15,486 bases of DNA, taken from contig CAJMQE010000086.1 of assembly GCA_905215405.1 (NCBI GenBank), positions 1 through 15,486 of the forward strand, written 5' to 3'. The notes below the pieces were generated by a model that ran no database searches, was not told the DNA's origin, and was given only the letters and a program-made list of their open reading frames with translations. Origin of the DNA: an uncultured bacterium. Its GTDB lineage: Bacteria > Bacillota > Clostridia > Lachnospirales > Lachnospiraceae. Position 1 is the first letter of the stretch. The number at the start of each line of letters is the position of its first letter. The position numbers and the translations under genes are program-made. Below are positions 1 through 7,811 of this stretch, piece after piece.

Positions 1-128
1 TATCGCAAACGATACTAACTTCTCTTTGAATCCTTAACTTAACACCATTGAGAATATTCATGACTGAATTTAATTCTGAAAGGACTTTTTTTCATACAAT
101 TATTTGTTACTATTTTATTGTTCTTTAC

Positions 129-146
129 CCGGCAACTTACTGCCAG
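129..146 (-). terminator. Weak hairpin after the sufB-like gene
   Basis: CCGGCA (129-134) and TGCCAG (141-146) form a 6-bp stem, with one wobble pair on the minus strand, about 30 bases past the end of the SufB-like gene. No T-tract follows it on either strand, so it is at best a weak terminator. I see no gene in 1-174. Confidence 0.2.
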
Positions 147-174
147 CAATTTAGCTATTTGATTTGCAATCGAA

Positions 175-1107
175 TTAGGAAAGGAATCCATTTACGATCT
201 GCTGTTCAGCTTCTTCTTCCGTAAGGCCCAGTGTCATCAACTTGATCAGCTGATCGCCTGCGATCTTACCAATTGCAGCTTCATGAATCAGGCTGGCATC
301 CACATTGTTCGCTTCCAGACTTGGTTCTGCAAGCACTTTACCTTCATCCATAATAATGGCATCACAGGAAGTATGTCCTGCACATGCAGCATTTCCTTTA
401 ATGACACTCTTAAATTCCTGCATACTGTGATTTTTAGCAACACTTCTGCTGACTACGTCTGCACTTGAGCCTTCTCCATTCAGATCTACAGAGAAATTTG
501 TCTGTGCATGCTGATCTCCGGTTGTCATGATCTTTTCTTTGATGATCAATTTTCCACCTGCAGCTACATCTCCTTCTGTTACACGAAGAGTATCATCAAT
601 GCCAGCGATCTGAGTTGTTTCCATAATCATCGTTGCACCTTCTTCAAGATGAACAACAGTTGTAGGATTCATCAGACGTTTGCCTCTGGTCTCTCCTTCT
701 GCTTCACCTTCTCCATAGTGTTTTTCAATATAACGGACTTTTGCATTCTTCTTAATGTAAAATGTATGAATTCCGTCATGCTGACTATCCTGTCCACCGC
801 AGTTGTGAATGCCACAGCCTGCTACGATCGTAACATCTGCGCCTTCACCTACAAAGAAATCATTATATACCATGTCCTTTAATCCACTCTGGCTCAATAC
901 TACCGGAATATGAACACTTTCGTTCTTTGTACCGGGTTTAATAATGATATCAATGCCTGGCTTGTCTGTCTTTGTCTCAATATCTATATTTGCTGTTGTA
1001 TTTCTTCCGGCTTTTTCTCCATTTGCACGAATATTATAAGCGCCAACTGGAAGTGCATCCAGATCAGCGATTTCTTTTAATAAATTTTTCTGGATAGTAT
1101 CGATCAT
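175..1107 (-). CDS. sufB: Short SufB/SufD-family Fe-S cluster scaffold protein
   Basis: Scaffold subunit of a SUF-type iron-sulfur assembly complex that works in the cytoplasm with the SufC ATPase encoded just upstream. The product is 310 residues, much shorter than E. coli SufB (about 495). It is essentially the beta-helix core plus the C-terminal helical SufC-binding part. Visible landmarks are a Cys/His-rich stretch at about 97-114, TSCDA with Cys248 (aligning by eye with the essential E. coli SufB Cys405 region), and LIHEAAIGKI with His275-Glu276 (matching the HEA motif near E. coli Glu434). The start ATG overlaps the sufC stop codon as TAATG, and a GGAGG lies 8 bases upstream, so the two genes are translationally coupled. 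No sufS, sufU or sufD follows, which resembles the two-gene SUF-like minimal system of anaerobes. The family is certain; SufB versus SmsB naming is a judgement. Confidence 0.9.
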   Translation of the reverse strand: MIDTIQKNLLKEIADLDALPVGAYNIRANGEKAGRNTTANIDIETKTDKPGIDIIIKPGTKNESVHIPVVLSQSGLKDMVYNDFFVGEGADVTIVAGCGIHNCGGQDSQHDGIHTFYIKKNAKVRYIEKHYGEGEAEGETRGKRLMNPTTVVHLEEGATMIMETTQIAGIDDTLRVTEGDVAAGGKLIIKEKIMTTGDQHAQTNFSVDLNGEGSSADVVSRSVAKNHSMQEFKSVIKGNAACAGHTSCDAIIMDEGKVLAEPSLEANNVDASLIHEAAIGKIAGDQLIKLMTLGLTEEEAEQQIVNGFLS

Positions 1108-1847
1108 TACTTTATACCTCCTATTTTATCTGTAAGTTTCTGGCAGGCATCTCCTGTCTCTGCATTTGTACCATTCAATAACTGAGGAAGAATTTCTTCC
1201 TTTGTGCCATATCCAGCAATTGTTCCATCTTTAATATATACGATCTTATCTGCTATATTTAAGATTCTTTCCTGATGACTGATGATCAGAATATTGCCCT
1301 GGTTCTTCTTCTGCATGCTCTGGAACACCTGAATCAGATTCTGGAAGCTCCAGAGATCGATGCCAGCTTCCGGTTCATCAAATATAGAAAGTTTGGTACC
1401 TCTGCAAAGAATCATAGCGATTTCAATTCTCTTTAATTCTCCGCCTGAAAGCGTATCATTTAATTCTCTGTCAATGTAGTCCTTTGCACAAAGACCGACC
1501 TCGCTCAGCATTTCACAGGCTTCATCGAATTTCATGTCCTTGCCTGCTGCAAGATTTAAAAGATCTCTGACCTTAAGGCCCTTAAATTTCACTGGCTGCT
1601 GGAATGCAAAGCTGACACCCTTCTTTGCTCGTTCTGTTATAGAAAGGTTCGTAATGTCTTCTCCATCCAGAAGAATCTGTCCCTGTGTAGGCTGATTGAT
1701 TCCTGCAATCACTTTCGCAAGTGTTGATTTACCACCACCATTTGGTCCGGTAATTACAACAAACTTTTCGTCTATTTTCAGATTCACATCATGTAAAATT
1801 TCTGTAGAATCTTCTACTTTAAAACCTATATTTTTTAACTCAAGCAT
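1107..1847 (-). CDS. sufC: SufC, Fe-S assembly ABC ATPase
   Basis: Soluble ABC-type ATPase that drives conformational change of the SufB scaffold during Fe-S cluster assembly. The 246-residue protein has Walker A GPNGGGKST (34-42), a Q-loop in FAFQQP (about 80-85), the signature LSGGE (133-137), Walker B ending in DEPEAGID (Asp157, Glu158) and the H-loop His191. These features and the length are typical of SufC and distinguish it from membrane ABC importers, and no permease gene is nearby. I chose the ATG at 1847 because AAAGGAG lies 8 bases upstream. An in-frame ATG 24 bases earlier would place that ribosome site inside the gene. It is the first gene of a two-gene operon with the SufB-like scaffold. 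Confidence 0.95.
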   Translation of the reverse strand: MLELKNIGFKVEDSTEILHDVNLKIDEKFVVITGPNGGGKSTLAKVIAGINQPTQGQILLDGEDITNLSITERAKKGVSFAFQQPVKFKGLKVRDLLNLAAGKDMKFDEACEMLSEVGLCAKDYIDRELNDTLSGGELKRIEIAMILCRGTKLSIFDEPEAGIDLWSFQNLIQVFQSMQKKNQGNILIISHQERILNIADKIVYIKDGTIAGYGTKEEILPQLLNGTNAETGDACQKLTDKIGGIK

Positions 1848-1930
1848 AGTATCTACTCCTTTGTAGTTCATTTTTCAAATTGATGCTTTTCCCTGTATAA
1901 AACAACGTCATCTATTCATCATAGTTCTTC

Positions 1931-1959
1931 ACCATACTAAATATTACCACAAGTTACAA
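1931..1959 (-). promoter_or_regulatory. Candidate promoter of the sufCB operon
   Basis: On the minus strand, TTGTAA (1954-1959) and TATGGT (1931-1936) are separated by 17 bases, each matching the sigma-A consensus at 4 of 6 positions. The predicted leader to the sufC start is about 75 bases. Upstream sit two copies of CGCGAAT (1977-1983 and 2007-2013) exactly 30 bp apart, the nearer one within the 8-bp palindrome TTCGCGAA (1975-1982). They could be binding sites for a regulator. Confidence 0.45.
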
Positions 1960-2024
1960 CTTTTAGAAACCTCTTTCGCGAATTTTACCATCCTGTACAA
2001 TATTAGCGCGAATCAGCAAGTATT

Positions 2025-2168
2025 TTATCTGATTTTCTGCATGGCCTGTTTTTTGAGTTGTATGATTCGCCCTAACCAGGTTATTTCTTTTCTACTCCCA
2101 TTATATTCCTCATAACACAAAAAAACTGTTGTATTTCCAACATACTTGAGGTCATCCATCTGATTCAT
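2025..2168 (-). CDS. Possible 47-residue small protein, unrecognised
   Basis: An open frame of 47 codons starts with ATG at 2168 (MNQMDDLKYVG...) and ends with a TAA at 2025-2027. The composition looks protein-like, with a basic C-terminal end (LKKQAMQKIR). However, there is no ribosome binding site, an in-frame TGA stands directly before the ATG, and one arm of a 14-bp inverted repeat falls inside the frame. A TACAAT element (2179-2184) just upstream would give an almost leaderless message. It is listed because it occupies an otherwise empty 430-base gap. It may be chance or a gene remnant. I do not recognise a family. Confidence 0.2.
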   Translation of the reverse strand: MNQMDDLKYVGNTTVFLCYEEYNGSRKEITWLGRIIQLKKQAMQKIR

Positions 2169-2215
2169 TCAAAATGGTATTGTACCACAATTTGCCGGAT
2201 AAAATACAACAGTTT
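2119..2215 (-). terminator. Long inverted repeat with T-tract, probable end of the glucuronide operon
   Basis: AAACTGTTGTATTT (2123-2136) and its exact reverse complement (2202-2215) form a perfect 14-bp stem. On the minus strand it is followed by seven T (2119-2125). The 65-base loop contains a second perfect hairpin, TGGTA-TTG-TACCA (2175-2187). It lies about 90 bases past uxuB in the right orientation to terminate that operon. The loop is unusually long for an intrinsic terminator, so a structured RNA is an alternative. The rest of 1872-2304 shows A/T-rich DNA only. Confidence 0.5.
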
Positions 2216-2304
2216 CTCCTTGTGCTAAATTTATTACTTGTTTTAATTTATAGTTTAATTTAAATTAATATCATTTGATCGAAATTATGATCTTTTAATT
2301 TGAT

Positions 2305-3168
2305 CTATACGCCTGAGTATGCGGAAAATCCACCGTCAATTGGAATCACCACGCCTGTCACAAAACCAGCAGCCTGCTCATTTAACAGATACAACATGGT
2401 TCCGTTCAGTTCCTCCGCCTCACCGAATCTGTTCATCGATGTTGCAGCTAGAATCTTTTCCGTTCTTTCGGTTGGCGTACCATCTTCATGGAAAAGAAGT
2501 TTCTGATTCTGTTTTGTTACAAAGAAGCCTGGTGCAAGCGCATTGACACGAATTCCTGCCTTTGAAAAGTGCACCGCCAGCCATTGCGTAAAGTTACTGA
2601 TAGCGGCTTTCGCTCCGCTGTAGGCTGGAATTTTTGTCAGAGGTGTATATGCATTCATAGAGGAAATATTTAAAATGCTGCACCCGGTTCTGCCCATCAT
2701 ATCCTTTGCAAATACCTGGGTTGGCAATAGTGTTCCGATGAAGTTCAGATTGAATACAAATTCTACTCCGGACTGCTCCAGATCAAAGAATGATGTCGTA
2801 TCTGCATCGATATCTCCTTCTTCGTAATATTCCTTTGTCGTCGTTGCCTTTGGATTGTTTCCACCGGCACCATTTAAGAGAATGTCACATTTTCCGAGAT
2901 CTGAAAGCACTTTTTGATGAACAGCTTCCAGATTATCTTTTTCCAGAACATTGGTCTGGTATGCGATTGCCACGCCACCATCTGCCTTGATTTCATCTGC
3001 ATAGCGCGTTGCAGATTCCAGATTTCTGTCAAGAAGTGCTACTTTCGCTCCTGCTTTTGCAAGCGTTTTGGAGAACATCCCACAAAGGACACCGCCTGCA
3101 CCTGTTACAACTGCTACCTTACCAGTCAGATCTGTCCCGAACGTCAAGTCATTTCCTGTATTTTTCAT
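2305..3168 (-). CDS. uxuB: SDR-family D-mannonate oxidoreductase (fructuronate reductase)
   Basis: Short-chain dehydrogenase/reductase expected to interconvert D-fructuronate and D-mannonate with NAD(P)H. It is the step before UxuA, encoded immediately upstream. The 287-residue protein has the Rossmann motif TGAGGVLCG (22-30), NGAGG (99-103), a Ser169-Ser170 region and the catalytic Tyr183-xxx-Lys187 in YSGAK. It also has the APGFF segment of SDR enzymes that act on sugar acids. Its size separates it from the unrelated, longer classical UxuB of E. coli. I chose the ATG at 3168, which overlaps the uxuA stop codon as TAATG and has GGGGG about 8 bases upstream; the frame itself stays open 33 bases further. 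The SDR family is certain, and the substrate is inferred from uxuA and uidA next door. Confidence 0.88.
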   Translation of the reverse strand: MKNTGNDLTFGTDLTGKVAVVTGAGGVLCGMFSKTLAKAGAKVALLDRNLESATRYADEIKADGGVAIAYQTNVLEKDNLEAVHQKVLSDLGKCDILLNGAGGNNPKATTTKEYYEEGDIDADTTSFFDLEQSGVEFVFNLNFIGTLLPTQVFAKDMMGRTGCSILNISSMNAYTPLTKIPAYSGAKAAISNFTQWLAVHFSKAGIRVNALAPGFFVTKQNQKLLFHEDGTPTERTEKILAATSMNRFGEAEELNGTMLYLLNEQAAGFVTGVVIPIDGGFSAYSGV

Positions 3169-4220
3169 TAGTGCCTGCCCCCTTTTTCGATTGCTTCCCA
3201 CAAGCCATTCAGATATGTTGCACCAAGTGCTCTGTCGTAAAGTCCATATCCTGCTCTGCCTGTTTCTCCCCAGATCATTCTACCATGGTCAGGTCTGATA
3301 TATCCCTGGAATCCATTATCATGCAATGCTTTCATAATTGCATACATATCAAGGGAACCACAGGTGGATAAATGTGCTCGTTCCTCAAATCCATTTTCCA
3401 GTACTGCTACATTTCTCATATGCACAAAATGGATTCTTCCCATCTTCGCATATTTTTCAGCCATGTGAACCACATCATTTTTGCAAGAACAACCAAGAGA
3501 ACCTGTGCACAGTGTAATTCCATTATGTGGATCATCCACCAGCTTTAAGAAACGATCCAGATTTTCTTCACATGTGATGATTCTTGGAAGTCCAAAAATG
3601 CTCCAGCATGGATCATCCTCATGAATTGCCATGTTGATATTGCATTCCGCTGCGACCGGAATAATTGCCTGAAGGAAATATTCCAGATTGCTCCATAACA
3701 TATCTTCTTTCATTGCATTATATTCTGCTACGACATTTTTCAGTTCCTCCGGTGTATAGCTGGCATCCCATCCTGGAAGCGTCAGATCACTATTGCCTGA
3801 TAACGGATTGACGGCATCGACCTGTTCCTGATAATAGACAAGGGAGGTCGATCCGTCTTCCAGTTCATGATCGAGCTGTGTTCTTGTCCAGTCAAACACT
3901 GGCATAAAGTTATAACAGATGCATTTGACTCCTGCTTCAGCAAGTCTTCTGATATTTTCGCAATAATTTGCAATATATTTATCACGATCCGGTTTTCCAA
4001 GCTTAATATCTTCATGAACCGGCACACTTTCGATCACATCAAAAGCAAGTCCCGCATCGATTGTTTCTTTTCTCAAATGTTCTATACTCTCTCGACTCCA
4101 CACTTCGCCAACAGGTACGTCATAAACAGCTGTTACAATCGAATACATACCTGGAATTTGTCTGATATTAGACAAAGTGACCTTATCGTCATCTCCATAC
4201 CATCTGAATGATAATTTCAT
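3168..4220 (-). CDS. uxuA: Mannonate dehydratase UxuA
   Basis: Metal-dependent enzyme of the xylose-isomerase-like TIM-barrel type that dehydrates D-mannonate to 2-keto-3-deoxy-D-gluconate. The 350-residue length is usual for the Gram-positive type. Candidate metal ligands match the pattern known for UxuA: His200 in IHEDDP, Cys238 in TLCTGS, His267 in FVHMRN and Asp311 in RPDHGR. The N-terminal MKLSFRWYGDDD is a hallmark start. The ribosome site GAGGT is about 8 bases before the ATG. It follows uidA by 51 bases and overlaps uxuB by one base, so it belongs to the same transcript. Identity is near certain. No glucuronate isomerase gene (uxaC) is in the window, so that step must be encoded elsewhere. 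Confidence 0.96.
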   Translation of the reverse strand: MKLSFRWYGDDDKVTLSNIRQIPGMYSIVTAVYDVPVGEVWSRESIEHLRKETIDAGLAFDVIESVPVHEDIKLGKPDRDKYIANYCENIRRLAEAGVKCICYNFMPVFDWTRTQLDHELEDGSTSLVYYQEQVDAVNPLSGNSDLTLPGWDASYTPEELKNVVAEYNAMKEDMLWSNLEYFLQAIIPVAAECNINMAIHEDDPCWSIFGLPRIITCEENLDRFLKLVDDPHNGITLCTGSLGCSCKNDVVHMAEKYAKMGRIHFVHMRNVAVLENGFEERAHLSTCGSLDMYAIMKALHDNGFQGYIRPDHGRMIWGETGRAGYGLYDRALGATYLNGLWEAIEKGGRH

Positions 4221-4271
4221 AATTATTACCTCATCTTTCCTGCTATCTGTTCTTTTTGCAATTTATAAAAT

Positions 4272-6080
4272 TTATTTATAATCGAAATCCGGAATACTAT
4301 GCCATCTTTCTTTAAAATAATGTGCTGCAAGTTTTGGTTTTCTGTCTCTTGTAAAGATTCCTTTTTTATTTCCTTGTACACGCAACATGCTCTGGCTGGT
4401 CGCAAAATCTGCAAAATTCCAGATCTGCTCTCCGACAATAAATGAAAATTCATCAAATACTTTATTATTCATTTTGTAATAATCGACCTGGTATTCTTCT
4501 GTATACATGACTGGAGTAGTATCGTGCAGACCCATTACCGTATCCGCTCCATATTCTGTGAACATCAATGGTTTCCCCAGTTTCTCCCATCCTTCAAGTT
4601 CTGAACGCAGCGCTTTCTCAGGGCCTTTGAGATCTGGTCCTCCAAAGTACCATCCATAATAACGGTTCAGACAGATAATATCGCTCAGTCTGCTCGAACA
4701 GTCAGTCTCCGCATTACTTCCCATCTGTACACTGACCAGTGTAGTAGGTCTTTTCTGCGGATCTAATTCTCTTGCAAGGTCAAACAGCGGTTTAAAGTAA
4801 TCATATGCTCCAGCCGATGTGGAATCTGGTTCATTAGCGATACTCCAGATAACAACACAGGCATAATTTTTATCACGCTTAATCAGATCACGGATGACTT
4901 CTTTATGATGATCCTGCGTTTTAACACCATGGACAGGATCATACGTATTGATCTTTTCTCCACCAAAATTAGCACCACCACCGAACTCGAGGTTAATCCC
5001 TACTGCTGTCGTCTCGTCGATCACTACGATTCCTTCCTGATCGCAAAGACGCATCATTTCCTCACTATATGGATAATGGCTAGTTCTAAAGCTGTTCGCT
5101 CCCTGCCATTTCATAATAGAAATATCTTTCACGTTCATTGGCATATTCACGCCCCTGCCATTTGGAAATGTATCTTCGTGTTTTCCATAGCCTTTGAAAT
5201 AAAATGGTCTTTCATTGATCAAAAACTTTGTTCCATCAATTCGAACTGTTCTGACACCATAAGGAAGTGTGTATTCATCTTCGCCAAATGTCACCTTGAT
5301 ATCATACAGATAAGCATGCAGAGGTTGCCATAATTTAACGTTCTTGATTTCAATAGCACCTTCGGTACCAGTGCTTTCCGCTATTTTACAACCTTCTCTG
5401 TCAAATACTTCCACCTTGCACTCATCACTGCCTTCTGTTTCCACGCAGTAATGCAGAATTGCATCTGTGCCATTGACTTCTGGTACAACTGAAATGTCTT
5501 CAATATGACTTTCTGGTGTTGTATAGATTTTAACTGGTCGGGTCAATCCGCAATAATTAAAGAAATCAAAGTTTGGCTTATTAGAAGGCTTCTCCTCTTT
5601 TGGCTGTGCTCCCATGCCCATCATTCCACCAAGCATATCCGTCTTTCCACCGACTGGCAGCGTCGTATAATCGATAATATTGCTAACTGCAATTGTCAGC
5701 AGGTTATCTCCTTCTCTTAATTTGTTATTGATCTGTACTTCAAAAGGAAGAAATCCACCCTTATGTTCGCAGATCATCTCACCATTCAGATATATTTTGG
5801 CATGATGTGTAACTGCCTCACAACGAAGCATAACTCTCTGTCCCTGTACAAATGATGGGAGCGCTATCGTTCTCTGGTAAAATACCCATCCATAATGATC
5901 TCTGAAATCAATTCCTTCCTTAAGATCGTTATAAGATGCTGGAACTGGCATCGTCGTTGCGTCTACAAGTGGTTTCTCATACCATTTTTCATCGAATCCT
6001 TTTCCATGATCCAGTTTAAATGCCCATACCCCACTTAAATCTGCTAAAAATCTACCTTTTGTTAAAATTGGATACAACAT
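4272..6080 (-). CDS. uidA: Beta-glucuronidase, GH2 family
   Basis: Cytoplasmic glycoside hydrolase that releases D-glucuronate from glucuronide conjugates. The 602 residues align by eye along the whole length with E. coli GUS (603 aa): sugar-binding domain about 1-180, immunoglobulin-like domain about 181-285, TIM barrel about 286-602. The acid/base is Glu417 (IANEP) and the nucleophile Glu509 (FTEYG). Asn571-Lys572-Lys573 in GNKKG supplies the N-x-K motif that recognises the glucuronate carboxylate and excludes a galactosidase. An insertion after DETTAVG (about 361-386) corresponds to the active-site loop of loop-1 gut enzymes. No signal peptide is seen. AGGAGG stands about 7 bases before the ATG, and a 9-bp hairpin (6101-6126) lies just above it. 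It sits between the transporter and uxuA in one operon. Confidence 0.97.
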   Translation of the reverse strand: MLYPILTKGRFLADLSGVWAFKLDHGKGFDEKWYEKPLVDATTMPVPASYNDLKEGIDFRDHYGWVFYQRTIALPSFVQGQRVMLRCEAVTHHAKIYLNGEMICEHKGGFLPFEVQINNKLREGDNLLTIAVSNIIDYTTLPVGGKTDMLGGMMGMGAQPKEEKPSNKPNFDFFNYCGLTRPVKIYTTPESHIEDISVVPEVNGTDAILHYCVETEGSDECKVEVFDREGCKIAESTGTEGAIEIKNVKLWQPLHAYLYDIKVTFGEDEYTLPYGVRTVRIDGTKFLINERPFYFKGYGKHEDTFPNGRGVNMPMNVKDISIMKWQGANSFRTSHYPYSEEMMRLCDQEGIVVIDETTAVGINLEFGGGANFGGEKINTYDPVHGVKTQDHHKEVIRDLIKRDKNYACVVIWSIANEPDSTSAGAYDYFKPLFDLARELDPQKRPTTLVSVQMGSNAETDCSSRLSDIICLNRYYGWYFGGPDLKGPEKALRSELEGWEKLGKPLMFTEYGADTVMGLHDTTPVMYTEEYQVDYYKMNNKVFDEFSFIVGEQIWNFADFATSQSMLRVQGNKKGIFTRDRKPKLAAHYFKERWHSIPDFDYK

Positions 6081-6100
6081 CGTACTTCCTCCTTATTATG

Positions 6101-6126
6101 ACCGGTCAGCCATCTTTCTGACCGGT
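6101..6126 (-). repeat. Perfect intercistronic hairpin before uidA
   Basis: ACCGGTCAG (6101-6109) and CTGACCGGT (6118-6126) form a perfect 9-bp GC-rich stem with an 8-base loop, directly above the uidA ribosome site. On the operon strand no T-tract follows, so it is more likely an mRNA-stabilising or translation-modulating hairpin, or an operator, than a terminator. On the plus strand TTTTAATTT follows, but no plus-strand gene ends here. Confidence 0.6.
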
Positions 6127-6186
6127 TTTAATTTCCTGTGCCTGGAACGATTGTGATTTCCGGCTACTCATCGGTTCATATTTTTT

Positions 6187-6278
6187 ATTACTTACTTCTT
6201 ATTACTTACTTCTTATTACTTACTTCTTATTACTTACTCCTTATTACTTACTCCTTATTACTTACTTCACATTACTTA
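6187..6278. repeat. 14-bp tandem repeat (minisatellite), six copies plus a partial seventh
   Basis: Unit ATTACTTACTTCTT starts at 6187, 6201, 6215, 6229, 6243 and 6257, with a truncated copy at 6271. Units 1-3 are identical, 4-5 carry CTCCTT instead of CTTCTT, and 6 ends in TTCAC. The array touches the 3' end of the transporter frame: its TAA stop (6272-6274) lies inside the last copy. On the operon mRNA the units read AAGAAGTAAGTAAT, with two AAGGAG variants that resemble ribosome sites. It fills much of the spacer between the transporter and uidA, and copy number could change by slippage. Confidence 0.9.
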
Positions 6279-7667
6279 TTCTGTAATCTTTTTTCTTTTA
6301 AAATTGCTGCGTTATTTTCCACGACTTTTTTGGACAGTGGATATAAGAACCACATTGCCACTGCAAGGACAATAAAGCCTGCTGCAGGAACCAGACACGT
6401 AATGTTATAAATTCCATCTACTACGCCCTGATCGAATGCTGTCGCCGTCGTATAGCCGACAACTGAAAGTAAAACTCCTGTGATACCTGATGATGCAGCC
6501 TGTCCCAGTTTTCTTGCAAATGAATATACAGAATAGATCGTACCGTCAGAACGCTCTCCTGTTTTTACTTCTGTATCATCAATTACATCTGTGATCATTG
6601 CCCAGCAGATCAGTGAGAAAAGTGCAATTCCCACATAAGCTACTGAATATAGACCGATCCATACCCATACATTTGTCGTATGCACAATAAATGCAACGAC
6701 CAGTGCGCCTGCTCCGATCAGTGAGCCGACAATCGCCAGTTCCTTTTTTACCAAACTTTTCGGAAAGCTTTACGGTAAATGGAGCGAGTGCCAAAGTGAT
6801 AACTGTCTGCGCCATGGAAGCGATTGAAAGTGCTTTTACGCTGCCAAAATAGTTCGGATAAATATAGGCAGCCATATTAGAAAGTGATAACTGCGCAAGC
6901 AACAGTAAAAGTGCACTCACAACAATACCAATCAATGCTCTGTTATGCACAAGCTGTGATAATAACTTTCCAAGTGAGAACTTATCGTTTTTCTGCGGAA
7001 CTTTTACTCTTTCTGTCACCATGTTGTAACACAAGAAATAACAGATCACTGCTGCGATAGAGCATACCCCTGCTGTAAGCATCATTTTTGATCCAGATAG
7101 AATCGTCTTTCCTGCATCATCTGTATAATAAACAACGAGAGGAATTACAACACCGATAAATGTTCCAGCAAGTGTAGAACCAATGGTTCTCCAGTTTGAT
7201 AGAGCTGTTCTGTCAGCTGGTTCCTCTGATATTGCAGAAGCCATAGAGCCATATGGAATATTGATTCCTGTATAGCAGATACTGCCCCAGAGCAGATAGG
7301 TGAAGAACATCCAGAAGATCTTAAATCCCATTGACATTCCTTCGAACCAGGATGCATACATCAGAAATGATGCAAGTGCAACAGGTCCACTGACTCTCAT
7401 GATCCAAGGTGCGAACTTACCTTTTTTCCCTGGTCTGCTCCTGTCTGTGATCTGCCCCATTGTGACATCTGTAAACGCATCAACAAATCTAGCGAACATC
7501 ATCATCATACCAACGATAGCCGCTGATACACCCATAACATCTGTATAAAATTTCAGCAGGAACATAGATGATAAAATAAATGTAAAATCATTACCCAGAT
7601 CACCAAACATATAACCGATCTTATCGGTCATGCCAAATTTTCTAACCTTTTTCTGTACCTTCTCCAT
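6272..7667 (-). pseudogene. Glucuronide/sodium-type symporter of the GPH family, frameshifted
   Basis: Membrane symporter of the glycoside-pentoside-hexuronide family (MelB/UidB-like, normally 12 membrane segments), first in the operon with uidA-uxuA-uxuB and so probably importing glucuronides. Residues 1-306 read in one frame from the ATG at 7667 and include GQITDRSRPGKKGKFAPW, the typical loop 2-3 signature. At a run of six A on the coding strand (6744-6749) the frame shifts. The remaining 158 residues, through to LQNK, continue in the +1 frame with normal membrane segments. Removing one A would give a 464-residue protein of usual length. Without that, translation adds 58 unrelated residues and stops at 6579. 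AAGGAGG lies about 9 bases before the ATG; the frame is open further upstream but lacks such a site. It may be a real mutation, a reversible homopolymer change or a sequencing error. Confidence 0.85.
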
Positions 7668-7693
7668 CGATACAAACCTCCTTAAGCGAAAAT

Positions 7694-7703
7694 GTTGATC
7701 AAC
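7694..7703. promoter_or_regulatory. Palindrome GTTGATCAAC in the transporter leader
   Basis: A perfect 10-bp palindrome lies 27 bases above the transporter start, followed by the similar TGTTAATTG. Its size and symmetry fit a GntR- or LacI-type operator of the kind used in hexuronate control, but it is short and no such regulator is encoded here. Confidence 0.3.
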
Positions 7704-7811
7704 TGTTAATTGTTTTCGTAGCTTTATCTTACTCGACAGAATAGGGAATCCGTTATGATTATTTTCACTAAAAATCGTAATATTTTTAGTTTCTATTGTT
7801 TTCCAACAAAA

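Noticed and set aside
508..882. Plus-strand ORF of 124 codons
   Set aside because: It lies opposite the well-supported SufB-like gene, lacks a ribosome site and has no protein motif. It is a shadow frame.
3009..3371. Plus-strand ORF of 120 codons
   Set aside because: It overlaps uxuB and uxuA on the other strand, both with catalytic motifs, and resembles no family.
6187..6278. Possible CRISPR-like array
   Set aside because: The units are 14 bp and directly contiguous, with no spacers. It is a minisatellite.
6741..6755. Programmed frameshift in the transporter
   Set aside because: The required shift is +1, while A-rich slippery heptamers cause -1 shifts. Six A is also short for transcriptional slippage, and no stimulatory structure is evident. 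Mutation or sequencing error is simpler.
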